DNA of 64,000 bases from Gentiana macrophylla. Its lineage: Eukaryota > Streptophyta > Magnoliopsida > Gentianales > Gentianaceae. Made by a program: the position numbers and the translations under genes. Below are positions 1 through 11,599 of the stretch, piece after piece. Numbering within the stretch: the first letter of the stretch is position 1; every line of letters starts with the position of its first letter. The stretch covers positions 66,490,583 to 66,554,582 of the forward strand of contig CM047808.1 of the NCBI GenBank assembly GCA_026214975.1. Reading direction: 5' to 3'. The notes beneath the pieces are model-generated. The model was not told the DNA's origin, did no database searches, and saw nothing but the letters and a program-made list of their open reading frames with translations.

Positions 1-541
1 TTTCTAATGGTGTCTCCTCTACGACGAAGAGAAAACTCACTCGCAAGTGATTTTACTAAGTTAAGTCGACTTAATATAAAATATTTGACTAAATTTCAAT
101 GATATGGTACTTAAATAATCTATGTGGAATGCCTATATATTGGCAACAAGTAAATGACTCTTCAATCTCCTAAGCAATGCAGGAGAAATAAAACTAATAA
201 AATCCTAAGTAAAAATGAAGAAGCTAGGCGCTAGTTTTGGTGCCTTTTCTTGTGACAGTAAGCCCACAAGACACTTATTACACATGTCTAATGCGGAATA
301 AAATAAAAGATGTCCAAAACTCCTAGCAACTGCGCCACTTTATGTTGGGATGGCCTACTTGACCCACGAAATAAATAAAAGACTCTCATGAAAATTAACC
401 TAGCCCTTCTTTGTTGTCTTCAATCCCAATAGCTTAAATGGTGCATCTAATGAGTTGTTCATCTTCCGTCTTGGGCTGCTCTTGCTCCGAATAAATATCT
501 AAGACCAAATTCTTCAAGGTCTCACGCATCTTCTCTTTTGG
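1..541 (-). repeat. Partial gypsy H-family LTR (third copy), cut by the window edge
   Basis: This stretch matches the gypsy LTR at 24667-25205 and its partner at 11730-12270 almost base for base, for example the segment around CTCCTCTACGACGAAGAG. About 130 bp of its left end lies outside the window. It stops at about 541, roughly 95 bp short of the LTR terminus seen at 25296, and the sequence beyond is protease code of copia E. The strand given is that of element H, whose LTR reads in the same direction. It may be a solo LTR with a deleted end, or the LTR of a second gypsy insertion. No gene is present. Confidence 0.8.
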
Positions 542-613
542 TAAGACGGTCCTTGCTCTTTGTAATGTGCCTAGAGCATCCACTATCAAAATACCAAATA
601 TCCTGCAAATAAA
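542..613 (-). pseudogene. Copia E protease fragment
   Basis: The reverse strand encodes the copia retropepsin signature DSGCSRHIT, with the catalytic DSG at 579-587, preceded by WYF as in plant copia proteases. This aspartic protease would cut Gag-Pol in the virus-like particle. The reading frame is lost about 35 bases further on, where the gypsy LTR of 1-541 begins. It lies immediately downstream of E gag, in a different frame from gag, so a small indel has separated the two. Only the active-site strand remains, so it cannot work. Confidence 0.75.
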
Positions 614-2697
614 TTAAAAAGCTTTAGGTACCCAATTCTATTTGGGTCCATAATGGTCAGTTGTCAATACAGCTCTTGGCATATTTCCAAAGGGTCTTCT
701 ATAGAAATTGTTGCACTTGTTTTCATATATGTAAGCCACATTTCCATAATATCTTTTTCTAGATTGTGTCTCATTTATATGATTTCTCAGGTCTTCTGGT
801 CCAAACTGATTTCCAAAATGTCTTCTATTATTAGAAGCTGAATGATAACCATCATTCTTTTCGTACTGAGGTCTGGACTGACCCATGTACTGAGACTTTT
901 TCTGAGTACTGTAAATAGTTTTTTGCTGAGTCTTGGACTGAAACTTGAGATAAGTTTTATGTCTAGAATGATTGTTCCTATCAGTTTTAATAGTAGGTTC
1001 AGTAAAATTCCAATCATCATCAGTGGGGTATAGTCTGCCTTCCCCCTTGATGTTTGAATCTTTAAATGATTGACATTCTTATATTTACTTCGATTATGAT
1101 TTTTTGGTTCTTGACTTGATCAGTTTGTCTTATGTGAGACTGAATTTACTGGTTCAACAATTTTCTTAGTTTGTGGAAGTTGCTCATCTACAAACTTAAT
1201 ACCAGCTTTGATGCTAGGTTCAGCAGCTTTTCTAGTTCCTTCCTAAGAAGATTGTTGTGTATCAAATCCTAAGCCAATTCTATCTCCATAAGGCTTTGCA
1301 GATTTGAATCCAATAGCTGAACTTGATTGTTCAAAAGATTCGATTCTTTGCTCAGCCGATGCATGCAGAGGTCGATCTCGATTCTTTCCTTTCTCAGTTC
1401 TAGTCAGTTTCATCATGTTTAGTTTAGACGTCAATCTTCCAACTTCAAGAATTAGAGCTTCTTTCTAAGCTTTAATTGATTCATAACTAGCTTGGATGGT
1501 TACAAGCTGATTCTTCAAATCGTCATGAGTTTCTACTTATTCCAGATTTTTAATATTGGACTCAGCAGTCGAAGAACATGCATTTTGTATGGAAATCTGA
1601 GCTAAGGAGTATTTAGAGTTAGATTCACATACCTCATTTGGAGTCTCCATATGATCCATTAAAGCTGTGTCATCTGATAATCTTTCCGTGCCAGCTGCAT
1701 AATCTGACTCATCTCCAACCAAAAGTGCACTTCCGCCAGGTCTTCGCTGCTGAGTCTTCTTACCAGTCAGTTCTGGACATTCAGCTTTGTAGTGTCCAGG
1801 CTTTTTACAGTTAAAGTAAAGATACTCATCATCATTTCTTTTCTCATGAGTCTTTTTAATGAACTTCTGAGTGACTGCTTGTCCACTCTTCATTCTTCGA
1901 ATTATGTTCATCATTAGGGCCATATGTTCCTCCATCTCATCCAATTGCTGAAGATTGCTAGATGAGGTTTCTTGATTATCATTTGAGGATCCTGCTGCAA
2001 GAGCTGTTGTTTTGGGTTCCTCCATGGATTTGATTAGGGCTGTTGTCATGGTGAAATCTTCACTGAACTCATAAGCTTTTATATCTGAGAAGATTTTGAG
2101 GGAATCTTCTATATCAAGTCTCCTTGATTCTTCCATTGCTGTAACCTTCATCTTCTAGCATATGGGTAAAGCCTTCAAGATTCTTGTCTTGATTTATTTC
2201 CTTGTGTACTCGATATTGAGTAGAGCTAGTTCATCCATGATATTATTGAATCTTATTTCCATCTGATCCATACTCTCGCCTGACTTCATCTTGAAATTTT
2301 CAAACTTCTGTTTTGTAACTGAGATCTTGTTTTCTTTGATTGAGTCAATCCATTTGCAAACCGGTTGGATTTTCTCCCATATCTCTTTTGTTGTAGTCCA
2401 GTCTTTGACCTTTAGATACATGTTGCTGTCAAGAGTTCTTAGTATAATGTCCATGGCGACATTGTTCAAGTTGTTTCTCTTCCAATCATCATTGGTCCGA
2501 TCAGCTTTAGGTTTGGGAACTCTAACTTGTTCACCATTGACAGTTTTCATTTACGTGATCTGAATAGGCCCATCAGTGAGTTCGTCTATCATCTCATCAT
2601 GAGAAGCTGCTAAAAAGGCTTGCAAATGACGTTTATATTCATCAAATCTGTCCATGTTGCACATCAGCATTTGTCTTGCAGACTGATTGTTATCCAT
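614..2697 (-). pseudogene. Copia E gag (nucleocapsid polyprotein), SIRE-like
   Basis: Gag forms the cytoplasmic virus-like particle that packages element RNA. The reverse strand gives, in order: start MDNNQSARQM at 2697; RFDEYK near residue 22; a UBN2/retrotransposon-gag-2-type domain (about 2550-2194, with DIILRTLD and the MKSGESMDQ region); a helical linker; one CCHC zinc knuckle near 1800 (NCKKPGHYKAEC); a basic spacer; and the terminal WVPKAF followed by TAA at 614-616. Breaks: an in-frame TAA just before 2550, breaks near 2194-2151 and further stops after 1537. The knuckle's first Cys is Tyr. The PBS and 5' LTR lie just upstream, so this is the true gag position. E is the only element here with the A/B/C-type LTR and a complete gag layout. 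Confidence 0.85.
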
Positions 2698-2821
2698 TGT
2701 GAAAATGAGAGGAATGTAGATAATGGAAAGATTAGAAGTTGAAAGGTAGAGCTTTTTCAGGAGAACAACTAGAGGAGATAATTAGAGCAAGTGAGTTTTC
2801 AACAATTTCTAGTCAAACAAC
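2698..2821 (-). other. Copia E untranslated leader
   Basis: This short non-coding leader joins the primer site to the gag start on the reverse strand. It is AT-rich and purine-rich and has no ORF. Confidence 0.6.
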
Positions 2822-2838
2822 ACTGCTCTGATACCAAT
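2822..2838 (-). other. Copia E primer binding site (tRNA-iMet)
   Basis: The reverse strand reads ATTGGTATCAGAGCAGT directly after the LTR end. TGGTATCAGAGC is the standard plant copia primer site, complementary to the 3' end of initiator tRNA-Met, where minus-strand DNA synthesis starts. It is the best preserved primer site in the window. Confidence 0.9.
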
Positions 2839-4549
2839 TGTTGGTCCCTTAGAAAGGCTAACACAAGTTTAGAGGGGGGTGAATAAACTTGTCACCTAAA
2901 ACTGGATTAATTTGTATGGAGTTAAGCTGACTAAGCTGAGTTTTAACTCAAAGTGACTTAGAACAAAACTGAATGAACCGGCAGCGGATATAAGTTTTAG
3001 CCTTTATCTGGATCTTGTTATTCTATATGAAAAAGCTGAGTATGTTGAACTGAATTCTGGTGAATATCAGTTTGTGAACTGTGTATGCTGATAACAATCA
3101 ATTACAGTATGATGGATAAACAAATATAAATGTGGTAAAAATGTAAAAGCATAAAGTAAGTATAGCAATAATTATAGAGGTTCCAGGTGGTGTAATCCTG
3201 TCAGTCCTCTCATCCCCTGTGGTGTAGGAGGAAAATTCCACTAGAACTTCTTGAGGAGATCTGTTACAACAAGTCCTAAACAAAAGTCCTTCACTAATCC
3301 TAGTTTCACTATCTAAACACTTGTAGAACAGATGGGATGGCTGCTCTCCAATTTCTTGATCACTGGTCCTTGAAGGGTTACCTATGCCTCTTCACCAGCT
3401 ACCACCACAAACACAGTCTACCGGACTGCTGATACAATTGTCCTTGGCAAATCCTTCACCGGATTGCTTCACAGTCTTAACCTTTGATTGAGAATCAAAG
3501 TTGGGCTAAGAATCAATGAATTGATTCTTGTTTGTGGTTCTTCAAAGTGTATGATTCTAAGTAAATTCTGTGTAGCTTGGACACTTGAAGAAAACTAGAT
3601 ATGATCGATGTAGAACGCATATAATGATGGCAATTTGAATGAACGAAACTTGTGCACAAAAATGCTTGTAATCTTGTTAATTCTTGGTGTTTAATCCTTG
3701 CTGCAAAGTCCTCTATTTATAGTGTGAGAACCAACGTTCATCTTGCTTGAATTCAAATTGTATCAACGTTTATCTTCTAACGGCTATATTTTGCGACCAT
3801 TCTGACTTGTCAGTATTTCATCCAATAGAATTGCTTCCTTTACAAAGTTTTAATGTACAATCAATTTGTTGGATGACTGACTTAAAAAACTGAGTATCCT
3901 GATCAGTTTTATGCTGAGTTTGTCAGTTATCTGTTTCTTAACTGACTTAGAGCATTAACTAAGATTTTACTCTTCTTCAAAAATCAGTACTCTATAATTA
4001 CATCTGATTATAATTAACTTAACCAGAGTACACCGTAAGAATATATCTTCTAAAAGTTCATTGTCCTTATGACTTTTAGGTCTTCATACAAGATCCATAA
4101 AGTCAGTTCAGGTCACCATAGACTTGCATGAATTCTAACATTTTAGTCTCGGCTTTCATAACTGAGTCTGAGCCTTCAGTTCTTCAATCTTAAATAACTG
4201 AGGTAGTGTCCCTCAGTTCTTCTATCTTTTAGATAAGCCAATTGAGTCTGTCCCTCGGCGAACATACCTTCTTAAGTTCTAAAAAGGTGTATCTCTTCAG
4301 TTTAATGATAAGTTCCAGTTTTTTTAAATGATTTACAGTTTTCAGTTCTACGACACATCTATCTATTACAGTGCTTGTCTGACGTAACCGATACAAATAT
4401 CAGACTCTAGTAAAACCAATACATTAAGTTCTAGATATCTTTTAGTCTTTCCCTATAATAGCTAGCTTCAGCACTTCATCAATGGGCTTTAGATAACAAA
4501 TGATTAAATATGATGAATCATCATCAAAACATAAATTTTATTTCCAACA
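2839..4549 (-). repeat. 5' LTR of copia E (A-type LTR family)
   Basis: The LTR runs from TGTTGGTCCC to TTTCCAACA, 1711 bp; on its own strand it starts TGTTGGAAATAAAATTTATG and ends GGGACCAACA. The ends match the LTRs of A, B, C and K. A TATA box (TATTTATA on plus, TATAAATA on the LTR strand) lies at 3714-3721 and would drive element transcription leftwards. E was inserted into LTR F: the right flank at 4550 resumes in the middle of an A-type LTR in the opposite direction (after its ATCATAAGGACAAT). The left target duplication is outside the window. Confidence 0.9.
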
Positions 4550-5802
4550 TAAGGACAATAATATCTTAGATGATATGTATAAGAAAAGGTGTAATATGAT
4601 TCAGCCACAGAAAATCAGATAAATAGAGTACTGAAGGTTTGAAGAAGAGTAAAAACTCAGTTAATTCTCTGAGTCAGTTAACAAACTGAAAATTGACACA
4701 CTCAGTATAAAGCTGATTAGGAAACTCAGTTTTATAGTCAGTCATCCAAACAACTTAAAGTACATTCGAACATTATAAATTAAGGATTTCTATTGGATGA
4801 AGAACTGACATGTCAGAACGGTCTCTGACACCTGACATCTGAAAATTTAGCCGTTGATACAATTCGAATTCAAAGAAAGATGAACGTTGGACCTCACCCT
4901 ATAAATAGAGGACTTCGCATCAAGGATAAAACACGGAATTAACAAGATTACAAGCATTTTAGTGCACATGTCTAGTTCATTTGAATTGCAATCAATATCT
5001 GTGCTCAACAAGATCATATCCAGATTTCTTCAAGTGTTCAAACTACATCAATCACATCCAGATTTCAACACTTAGAAGAACCACAAGCAAGAATCAATTT
5101 ATTGATTCACAGCCCAACTTTGATTCTTAATCAAAGGTTTGGACTATGAAGCAATCCGGTCCAGGAGTTGCCAAGGACAATTGTGACTTTTACAGTCAGG
5201 TAGACTTTGTGTGTGGTGGTAGCTGGTGAAGAGGCAACACAACCCTCTAAGGACCAGTGGTTGAAGCAGTTGAAGAGCTGCAATCAACATGTTCTTTAGT
5301 TGTTTAGATAGTGACACTGGGGATTAGTCAAGGAGTATTATTTAGGACTTTTTGAAATAGCTTATTTCAGAAAGTTCTAGTGGAATTTTCCTTCTACATC
5401 ATAGGGGAAGAGTGGACGTGCATGATTACACCACCTGGAACCACTATAAATCTTGCTCTATTTACTTTACGCATTTATTTATTCTTACAACATTTATATT
5501 TGTTAAACAACACACTGAAACTGATTGTTATAAGCATACACAGTTCACAAACTGACATTCACCAGAATACAGTTTTGCATTAACAACTTATTCATATAGA
5601 ATTAACAAGATACAACTAAAGGCTAAATATATCACCGGTTGACTAAGTTCTGTTATAAGTCCGTTTGACATAAACTCAGCTTTGTCAGCTTAACTCCACA
5701 CAAGTTAAAACAGAACCTTAATTTGTTCAAGTCTTAAGTTATTGGTGACAAGTTTATTCACCCCCCCCCCAAACTTGTGTTAGCCTTTCCAAGGGACCAA
5801 CA
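4550..5802 (+). repeat. Truncated A-type LTR F
   Basis: This is the 3' three-quarters of an A-type LTR in plus orientation. It begins in mid-LTR at the E insertion point and ends with the family terminus CCAAGGGACCAACA at 5802. A TATA box TATAAATA is at 4900-4907. It has a run of ten C at 5761-5770 where relatives have 5-7. No primer site follows the terminus, so it is either a 3' LTR or a solo LTR. Its first part should lie left of E, outside the window. No gene. Confidence 0.85.
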
Positions 5803-6575
5803 TAGACTCAGAATACAAAAAAAAATATAGCAATGTTTGTTTCACTTTTCGTATGTTGGTGTACTCTGTATTTTACGGACATCCCCTACCTTTCCTTTTA
5901 ATCCCCTAAGCACATGTAAATACTTCTTAACTTAGTCTTTATAAGACCTAAGAAAAATCACAAGAGCTATGACTCCAGTTTTCTTTCGTAAAGAAAATCT
6001 AAATATTATTAGATAGTTTATTTAACCTTTTGAATCATATTCAAAACATGAAATATTTAATTAAACTTCAGGAAATGATTAAAGAAATAAGTCGATACTT
6101 AAATCTTACAATTTTGAAAAAACATTTCGAAAATTCGATGTGGACATTCTTATCCAACGTTTGAATTAATTGTCATCGTATGATAGAATGATCATATTGG
6201 ATCATATCCTATATATGATTAATTCGTTGAAACATATTTCAAGTGATTCAATCATATCATGTGCTTCCATTTTGACTAGTAGTTAAAGACTTAAAGCACT
6301 TCGTCATATATGTAGTCTTTTGGTTGCTCGTGTCATTTCTCAATTTAAAAGGATTAAAATTACTTAACCATACTTGAGATCGTTTCTCAAAAGATAACAA
6401 TCATAATTTTGTTTTACTAATCGAGAATAAAAAGAGTGTTGTTGTTTATACATGCAAAATCAAAATGGTATTTTGTATTTATGATTTTGCTCTCACTAGT
6501 CAACTACTCACAATTTAATTTCAAGAATTTTTCAAAAAATTCTTTAGTGGCCTAGATCCCATCTAGTTACCCTGA

Positions 6576-6826
6576 TTCCGACGAGGGCCGATCAACCGGA
6601 ATAATTTGAAAGGTAGGTAACACTTTACTACACATCTCTATGTGGTAGTCAACCTCTAACCTCTAGAATAAGACGGTCCTGACGAGGGCCAATCAACGCA
6701 ATATTTTAGTCCAGTCATAACCTACTATTCATGAGATCTCATGCGATCATATCTCAATAATAACTATATACCCAATGTACCGACGAGGGCCGATCAGTTG
6801 GATCCAAACAAGGGCTCATCACCGTA
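6576..6826. repeat. Dispersed GACGAGGGCC repeat motif
   Basis: GACGAGGGCCGATCAACCG (about 6579), GACGAGGGCCAATCAACGC (about 6680) and GACGAGGGCCGATCAGTTG (about 6782) recur at a spacing of about 100 bp. A weaker version, ACAAGGGCTCATCACCG, is near 6808. Between copies the sequence is not repeated. It lies in the leader of element I. The function is unknown; it could be the remains of a tandem array or an RNA structural element. Confidence 0.6.
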
Positions 6827-8246
6827 ATTATAATATTGGGAGACAATATTTCAACTTGATTTTTGTTGTGGAAGTATTTATGTAAATTAATTCACTTAAT
6901 TAATTTTAATTACAGTCTCATCAAATGTATCCATATCTACATACATACATCCTGCACACTCATCTAGATCGTGCCTAGTCATGCATCTATCGTATCATGT
7001 AATGTAAATACAAGCAAAAAATAAATAAATGCGTAAAGTAACCGGTATCATCATGGACTTTTCCTAAGTGTGTTTTCGAATACAAACTGACGAAACCGCG
7101 GTTCACAATATAAGTATAATTGCAACCGCCAATAGGAACTTTAATGCGCCATCTCCAGTGGGATCTTTATCTTTCTTTGGTCTCCATCTTCTGCTCCATT
7201 CTTGTTACATAACATTATATCTAATAAAATAAATACACCTCCGCACACGGAGGGAGCTAGCGGGAACGGGATAATGCAGAAAATAAACTAGGTCACGTTC
7301 TTCATAACGGCCTAGGACAATTTTTAAACCAACGAAAAATAAATCATTCTCATCCATTCTTTAGTCGAGTCCATGATCAATCGGGGTCTATATAATCATA
7401 TTATATCTAACATATCAAATACATACAATAAAATCTTATGAATAAAGATAAATACTAAAATTAACAACTTGCATCTTAATTAATCGATTAACGTTTAATC
7501 ATTTAAATAATTTTATCCAATCAAATAATTAATTAACATTTAAATAATTAAATGATTTTAATCAAAATAAAATTAACTATCAACTTTAAACGCTTTCAAT
7601 TTTAATTTTAATCAATTAGAACTATTCCAATATAAGTCAAAATTAAAATTAAGTCTCTTTTGTTTCTTGCCTTTTGATTCCTAATCAAAAGGGATTCTTT
7701 TGGGTTCCAATACCAAAAGGCACCCACATGGGCCATTTCCAAAATCAAATATTCTGAACAGGGGCCTAGGCCTTGGTCCTTTCCAAAATCAATATTTTGA
7801 AAATGGCCAAGGACTATTCCAAACAAAATTTTAAGAGGCCTAGGTTTATCATAGGCCCATAATTATGGACCATAAACCAAATAGTGCCATGTGGCATCCC
7901 AATTGTCCAAACTATTTGAATCATTAGTTAGTCACATGACATCAACTAAACTAAAGAGGAATTATCAACCACAATTATGAACCATATTTAATCATAAATA
8001 CACAAAACAAAAGAAGGAACCCACCAAGCAGCAGACAGCCAGGACGCCGACAGCAAGAAGGCTGCCGATGCCGCCGGCCGCCGGACGGGGATGGTGCCAC
8101 CGCCAGTCGGTCGAGCACCACCCGATCTCCCTTTTTTTCTTTTCATGTATCGTTTTGCCAACCAAAAATCTTTCATATTTTAATTACGTTATTTAAGCGA
8201 TAAAATTAACCACACAAATTACTAATGCTAATTGTTTAAGCTCAAA

Positions 8247-8263
8247 GCTCGCTCTGAAAGTAT
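8247..8263 (-). other. Element I primer binding site, diverged
   Basis: The reverse strand reads ATACTTTCAGAGCGAG next to the LTR end, a diverged form of TGGTATCAGAGC (tRNA-iMet). This fixes the orientation of I as minus. Confidence 0.6.
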
Positions 8264-10085
8264 TGTTAGAAAATCTACACGGGAACGCAGTAGAATTTAA
8301 ATATTATTTCATATTAACCAGGATAGACTTCGTCTAAGCAACAAACATATTAAGTTAGTAGATGGTGGTTACCTTGATTGATCACAAAGATCGACGCTTT
8401 GACCGTCTACGGAGAGTAGTAGTCACTCTAAGAAGCTCTCAGTTAATTTTATAATTTAGAACTCTTCTATTTGTGACGATAAAAAAGAGCTAGCCAAGCC
8501 TCTCTTTTATAGGATGACTTGCGCCCCCTTGTCAATTCCAATCTGATTGGGAGAAGCTTTCTAGTAGATTTATGAGAAAGAAAATATTTTCCTAATAAAA
8601 TATGGAAAGTAATTTTGATTGATTTATCTCATTTAATTTAATATTTCATATTAAATATTTCCAAGATAGTGTCAATATCTAATATTGACTATCTTTATTT
8701 TATTAACATAATTCAATTTTTCATAAATCTGTTAATGTCCAATATTGGTATATGATAATATCATTAATTAAGTTGCACAATCCAAGTGTATCTTAATACA
8801 CAAAATTGGCACCACATTTAGATATATATTTGCTCACTGAATATTCTTACTTAATATAATGTTATGAGTAATTAATTTGCAAAACACATGTGTACCAATA
8901 TACACACGCATGCGCCACATACATATCATTATATGCATATTTAATTAATCGATATAATTAATATCATGTATTTAATTTATTCATAATAAATAAATACCCC
9001 CAAATTAATTTATCACTATAACACTTTAAAGAGGAGATAAAATTTTCCTTATTTGGTTATCACTATAACCCCATTTTAATCCGGCTAGATGTTTTTATGT
9101 GTGTGACCCGATAGGCTTCCGAATATGTTGGCCGTAGACACAAAGTGCTTTTACTAAAATACCCTTCATACCTAACGATCACGAAATAGCATCTAGCAAC
9201 ACACCGTGATCCCTAATCATCGGAAGAGTCAAAAGCGATGACTACAACATTTTACGTGAAACGGTTGCCGTGTTAATATAATCATATCGCAATTACAATA
9301 TCCATACGGTCGTATGTCGAGTGTCAAACATCAACGACCGTATCTTATAATCTGGATATCCTACTCTCTCGAACTAACTCATATACTTCCACTTTACAAA
9401 GATTGATGAGAGTAAGACATTCCTTATAAGAAGGCCCTTTCGGATATTTACTCATAATCATAGGATACGTGATTTCCGGACAAGAAACATGAATCCTTCG
9501 TATGATTCAGTATCACACCCAATCACTACCAAATGATTGCCCCATCGCTAAGGGAAATCTCAATATTGTCAATGTATGAAAATCCACACCGTGATGTCAT
9601 GAAGACTTCGGTCTCACGATAATTACACAACCGCTACATAGTGCGACACTTAATAAAGTAAGTGGATCAGTCTAACGTATGCATTCTCTAATACACGTCC
9701 ACGTACATTCCAAGTGTCACTACACTTTGATAGATGAGATCTATCCCTACCTTCAATAAGATAGAATACATCCAATACGTGCTAGTTTAATCGTACCACT
9801 AATATCCCGTTTGACGGTACATACGACTAAAGATATTTAAGTATCAAACCTTTTAAAGTGAGTTGAGATCTCCTCAACCATAATCACTGTCATGGTTTCT
9901 CTCTCATAGTTTGACACTAGGGACGTTATGATATATACAATCACCAATTTGTTCATATAGATAAATGCAATATATAATAACATTAAAGCCATTTATCATA
10001 TGTATAAACATAAAGAAATTGTAGAAATGACCCGACCCGGTCGGACCCGGCCAAAACCGATTACGTTTAAGAGACTATTTCAACA
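8264..10085 (-). repeat. 5' LTR of element I
   Basis: This 1822 bp LTR starts TGTTAGAAAATC and ends ATTTCAACA; on its own strand it starts TGTTGAAATAG and ends GATTTTCTAACA, giving TGTT...AACA ends. A copy of its first ~490 bp occurs at 12282-12897. It abuts the G LTR at 10086, where the flank ATTAC corresponds to the GGATTACACCACCTGG-like site in related LTRs, so I seems to have inserted into the G 5' LTR. The expected second ATTAC is not found at 5803, so the far side was lost. No gene; frames such as 10000-10230 cross the junction. Confidence 0.75.
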
Positions 10086-10418
10086 ATTACACTACTTGGA
10101 ACAACTATATAATTTGCCTTACTTTTTTTTTTTTGCATTTAGTTTATGTATTTCAATTACTGCAAGTTATCTACATCAATCCGCTGAACTAACTACTGAA
10201 CACACACACGTTTCACTACTGAGTATCTAATACTTAGTATCATCTTTTAACAACACATAAGAAGGCTTTAGTATATTTCTCTGTAACAAATTCACTAGAT
10301 GTAATAGTCAGCAGACTATTGACATTGATGTGTATGTCCTAACTCTGAATTTTTTTAAAAGTGTTAAGTTTATTCACTCCCCCTGTAACTTAACCAAAGA
10401 CTTTTCTAGGGACCAAAA
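10086..10418 (+). repeat. Copia G 5' LTR, last 333 bp only
   Basis: This matches the end of the 3' LTR at 55180-55512, for example ACTGAGTATCTAATACTTAG. It ends GACCAAAA, a mutated GACCAACA, directly before the primer site. The upstream part was replaced by element I. Confidence 0.8.
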
Positions 10419-10440
10419 ATTGGTATCATAGCAGAGCTTC
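10419..10440 (+). other. Copia G primer binding site
   Basis: ATTGGTATCATAGCAGAGC follows the LTR end. It corresponds to TTGGTATCAGAGC (tRNA-iMet) with a small insertion. Confidence 0.75.
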
Positions 10441-10524
10441 AATTCTGAAGTAATCCTACTTGATGTTCTTGTTAAAAATATTTGAAAAGATTATCTAGTT
10501 TCTATTTTCCAAAGTTTTTGCATC

Positions 10525-11599
10525 GTGGATAACAACCAATACGCTAGAAAGATGTTGATGTGTAGAATGGACAAGTTTGATGTGTACAAACATCGTATGT
10601 AGAATTATCTAGCTGCTACACATGATGAAATAATGGATTACTTACTGATGGACCTCTACAAATCACGCAAGTGGTAACTGTTGATCGATTCAACACCATG
10701 ACTATGAAACCAAAGGAATATTAGGGTGCCGAGGACAGAAAGAGAGCAAATATGAACAAAATTTCTATTGATATCATTTACAGAACTCTGGATAGAAATA
10801 TGTACATAAAAGTGAAGGATTGCAAGATTTCCAAAGATTTCTAGGAGAAACTACAAATAATCTGTGAAGGGATTGGTGCTATCATTAAGAACAAATTCAC
10901 TGTGGCCAAACAAAAGTTTAAAGATTTGAAAATGAAGTCCACTGACACCAATGAGAAAATATAGTCAATATTTAACGCTATTCTGGATGAACTGACCCTG
11001 CTGAATGTGGAGTACACTAAAGAAGAAATCAACACCAGAATTCTAAAAGCTTTACCTAAAAAAAATCTTGAAAATGAAATTCACTACAATGGAAGAGTCC
11101 AGGAGACTTCAAGAAAAGGATACCTTCAAGTTATTCTCAGATCTAAAAGCCTATGACATATGTTAAGATCTTCTTTCACTGCAATGGAAGAGTCCAGGAG
11201 ACTTCAAGAAGAGGATACCTTCAAGTTATTCTCGGATCTAAAAGCCTATGACATATGTTAAGATCTTATTCCAAGTGCTAAAAAGGAAGTGCCAAGAACT
11301 ACAACACTAGCTGCTACACACAGAGAAGAATCAACAAATGCTCATAATGATGAACTTGATGATATGCAAGAACAAATATCATTGATGACTAAAAGAATAA
11401 AGATGATGAAAACTGGAAGAGCATCACCAAAAAACTTTGGCAGGAAAGCAAATGAGAAAAAGGAGGAACCAAAGAAGGATCCTGATTACCTATCCTTCAA
11501 TTGCAAGAAGCATGGACATATCGAACCTAGCTGTCCTGAATTAAAACAGAAAAAGGATCCTGACTACTTTTGCGTCAACTGCAGAAAGCCTGGACATTT
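10525..11599 (+). pseudogene. Copia G gag, first part
   Basis: This is the capsid/nucleocapsid precursor. The start codon is now GTG at 10525 followed by DNNQYARKMLM, matching E gag MDNNQSARQMLM. Then come a KFDVYK segment, the UBN2-type domain (about 10740-11040, with YRTLDRNMYIKVKD and LDELTLLNVEYTKEE), and an open stretch at 11289-11599 with two zinc knuckles. The first knuckle has lost its leading Cys (SFNCKKHGH); the second (CVNCRKPGHF) is cut after its His by gypsy H. Several stops, frameshifts and a 95 bp tandem duplication disable it. The second half resumes at 25297 with the missing HFKPDC of the same knuckle. Confidence 0.85.
11081..11270 (+). repeat. 95 bp tandem duplication inside G gag
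   Basis: The segment starting TCACTACAATGGAAGAGTCC at 11081 is repeated from 11176 (TCACTGCAATGGAAGAGTCC) with only a few differences through TATGTTAAGATCTT. As 95 is not a multiple of 3, the duplication shifts the gag frame. E gag has this segment once. Confidence 0.9.

Larger units (their letters stand above)
5803..8263 (-). other. Element I: non-coding leader and decayed gag region
   Basis: This 2.4 kb AT-rich stretch lies directly internal to the primer site of LTR I on the reverse strand. It has no credible long ORF; the 62- and 72-residue frames near 8176-7988 and 7826-7608 look accidental. Around 6270-6180 the reverse strand gives MEAHDMIESLEICF, which resembles the helical segment of copia gag proteins, so it may be a decayed gag (weak). 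It contains a recurring GACGAGGGCC motif, annotated separately. The remainder of the element is missing; its left edge abuts LTR F. Confidence 0.45.

Noticed and set aside
2822..2838. tRNA gene
   Set aside because: Only the 3'-end complement of tRNA-iMet is present, as expected for a primer site; there is no cloverleaf around it.
7988..8176. A 62-codon reverse frame, Arg/Gly/Ala-rich, with an ATG
   Set aside because: It lies in the leader of element I next to the primer site; the composition comes from a short GC-rich stretch and no domain is visible.
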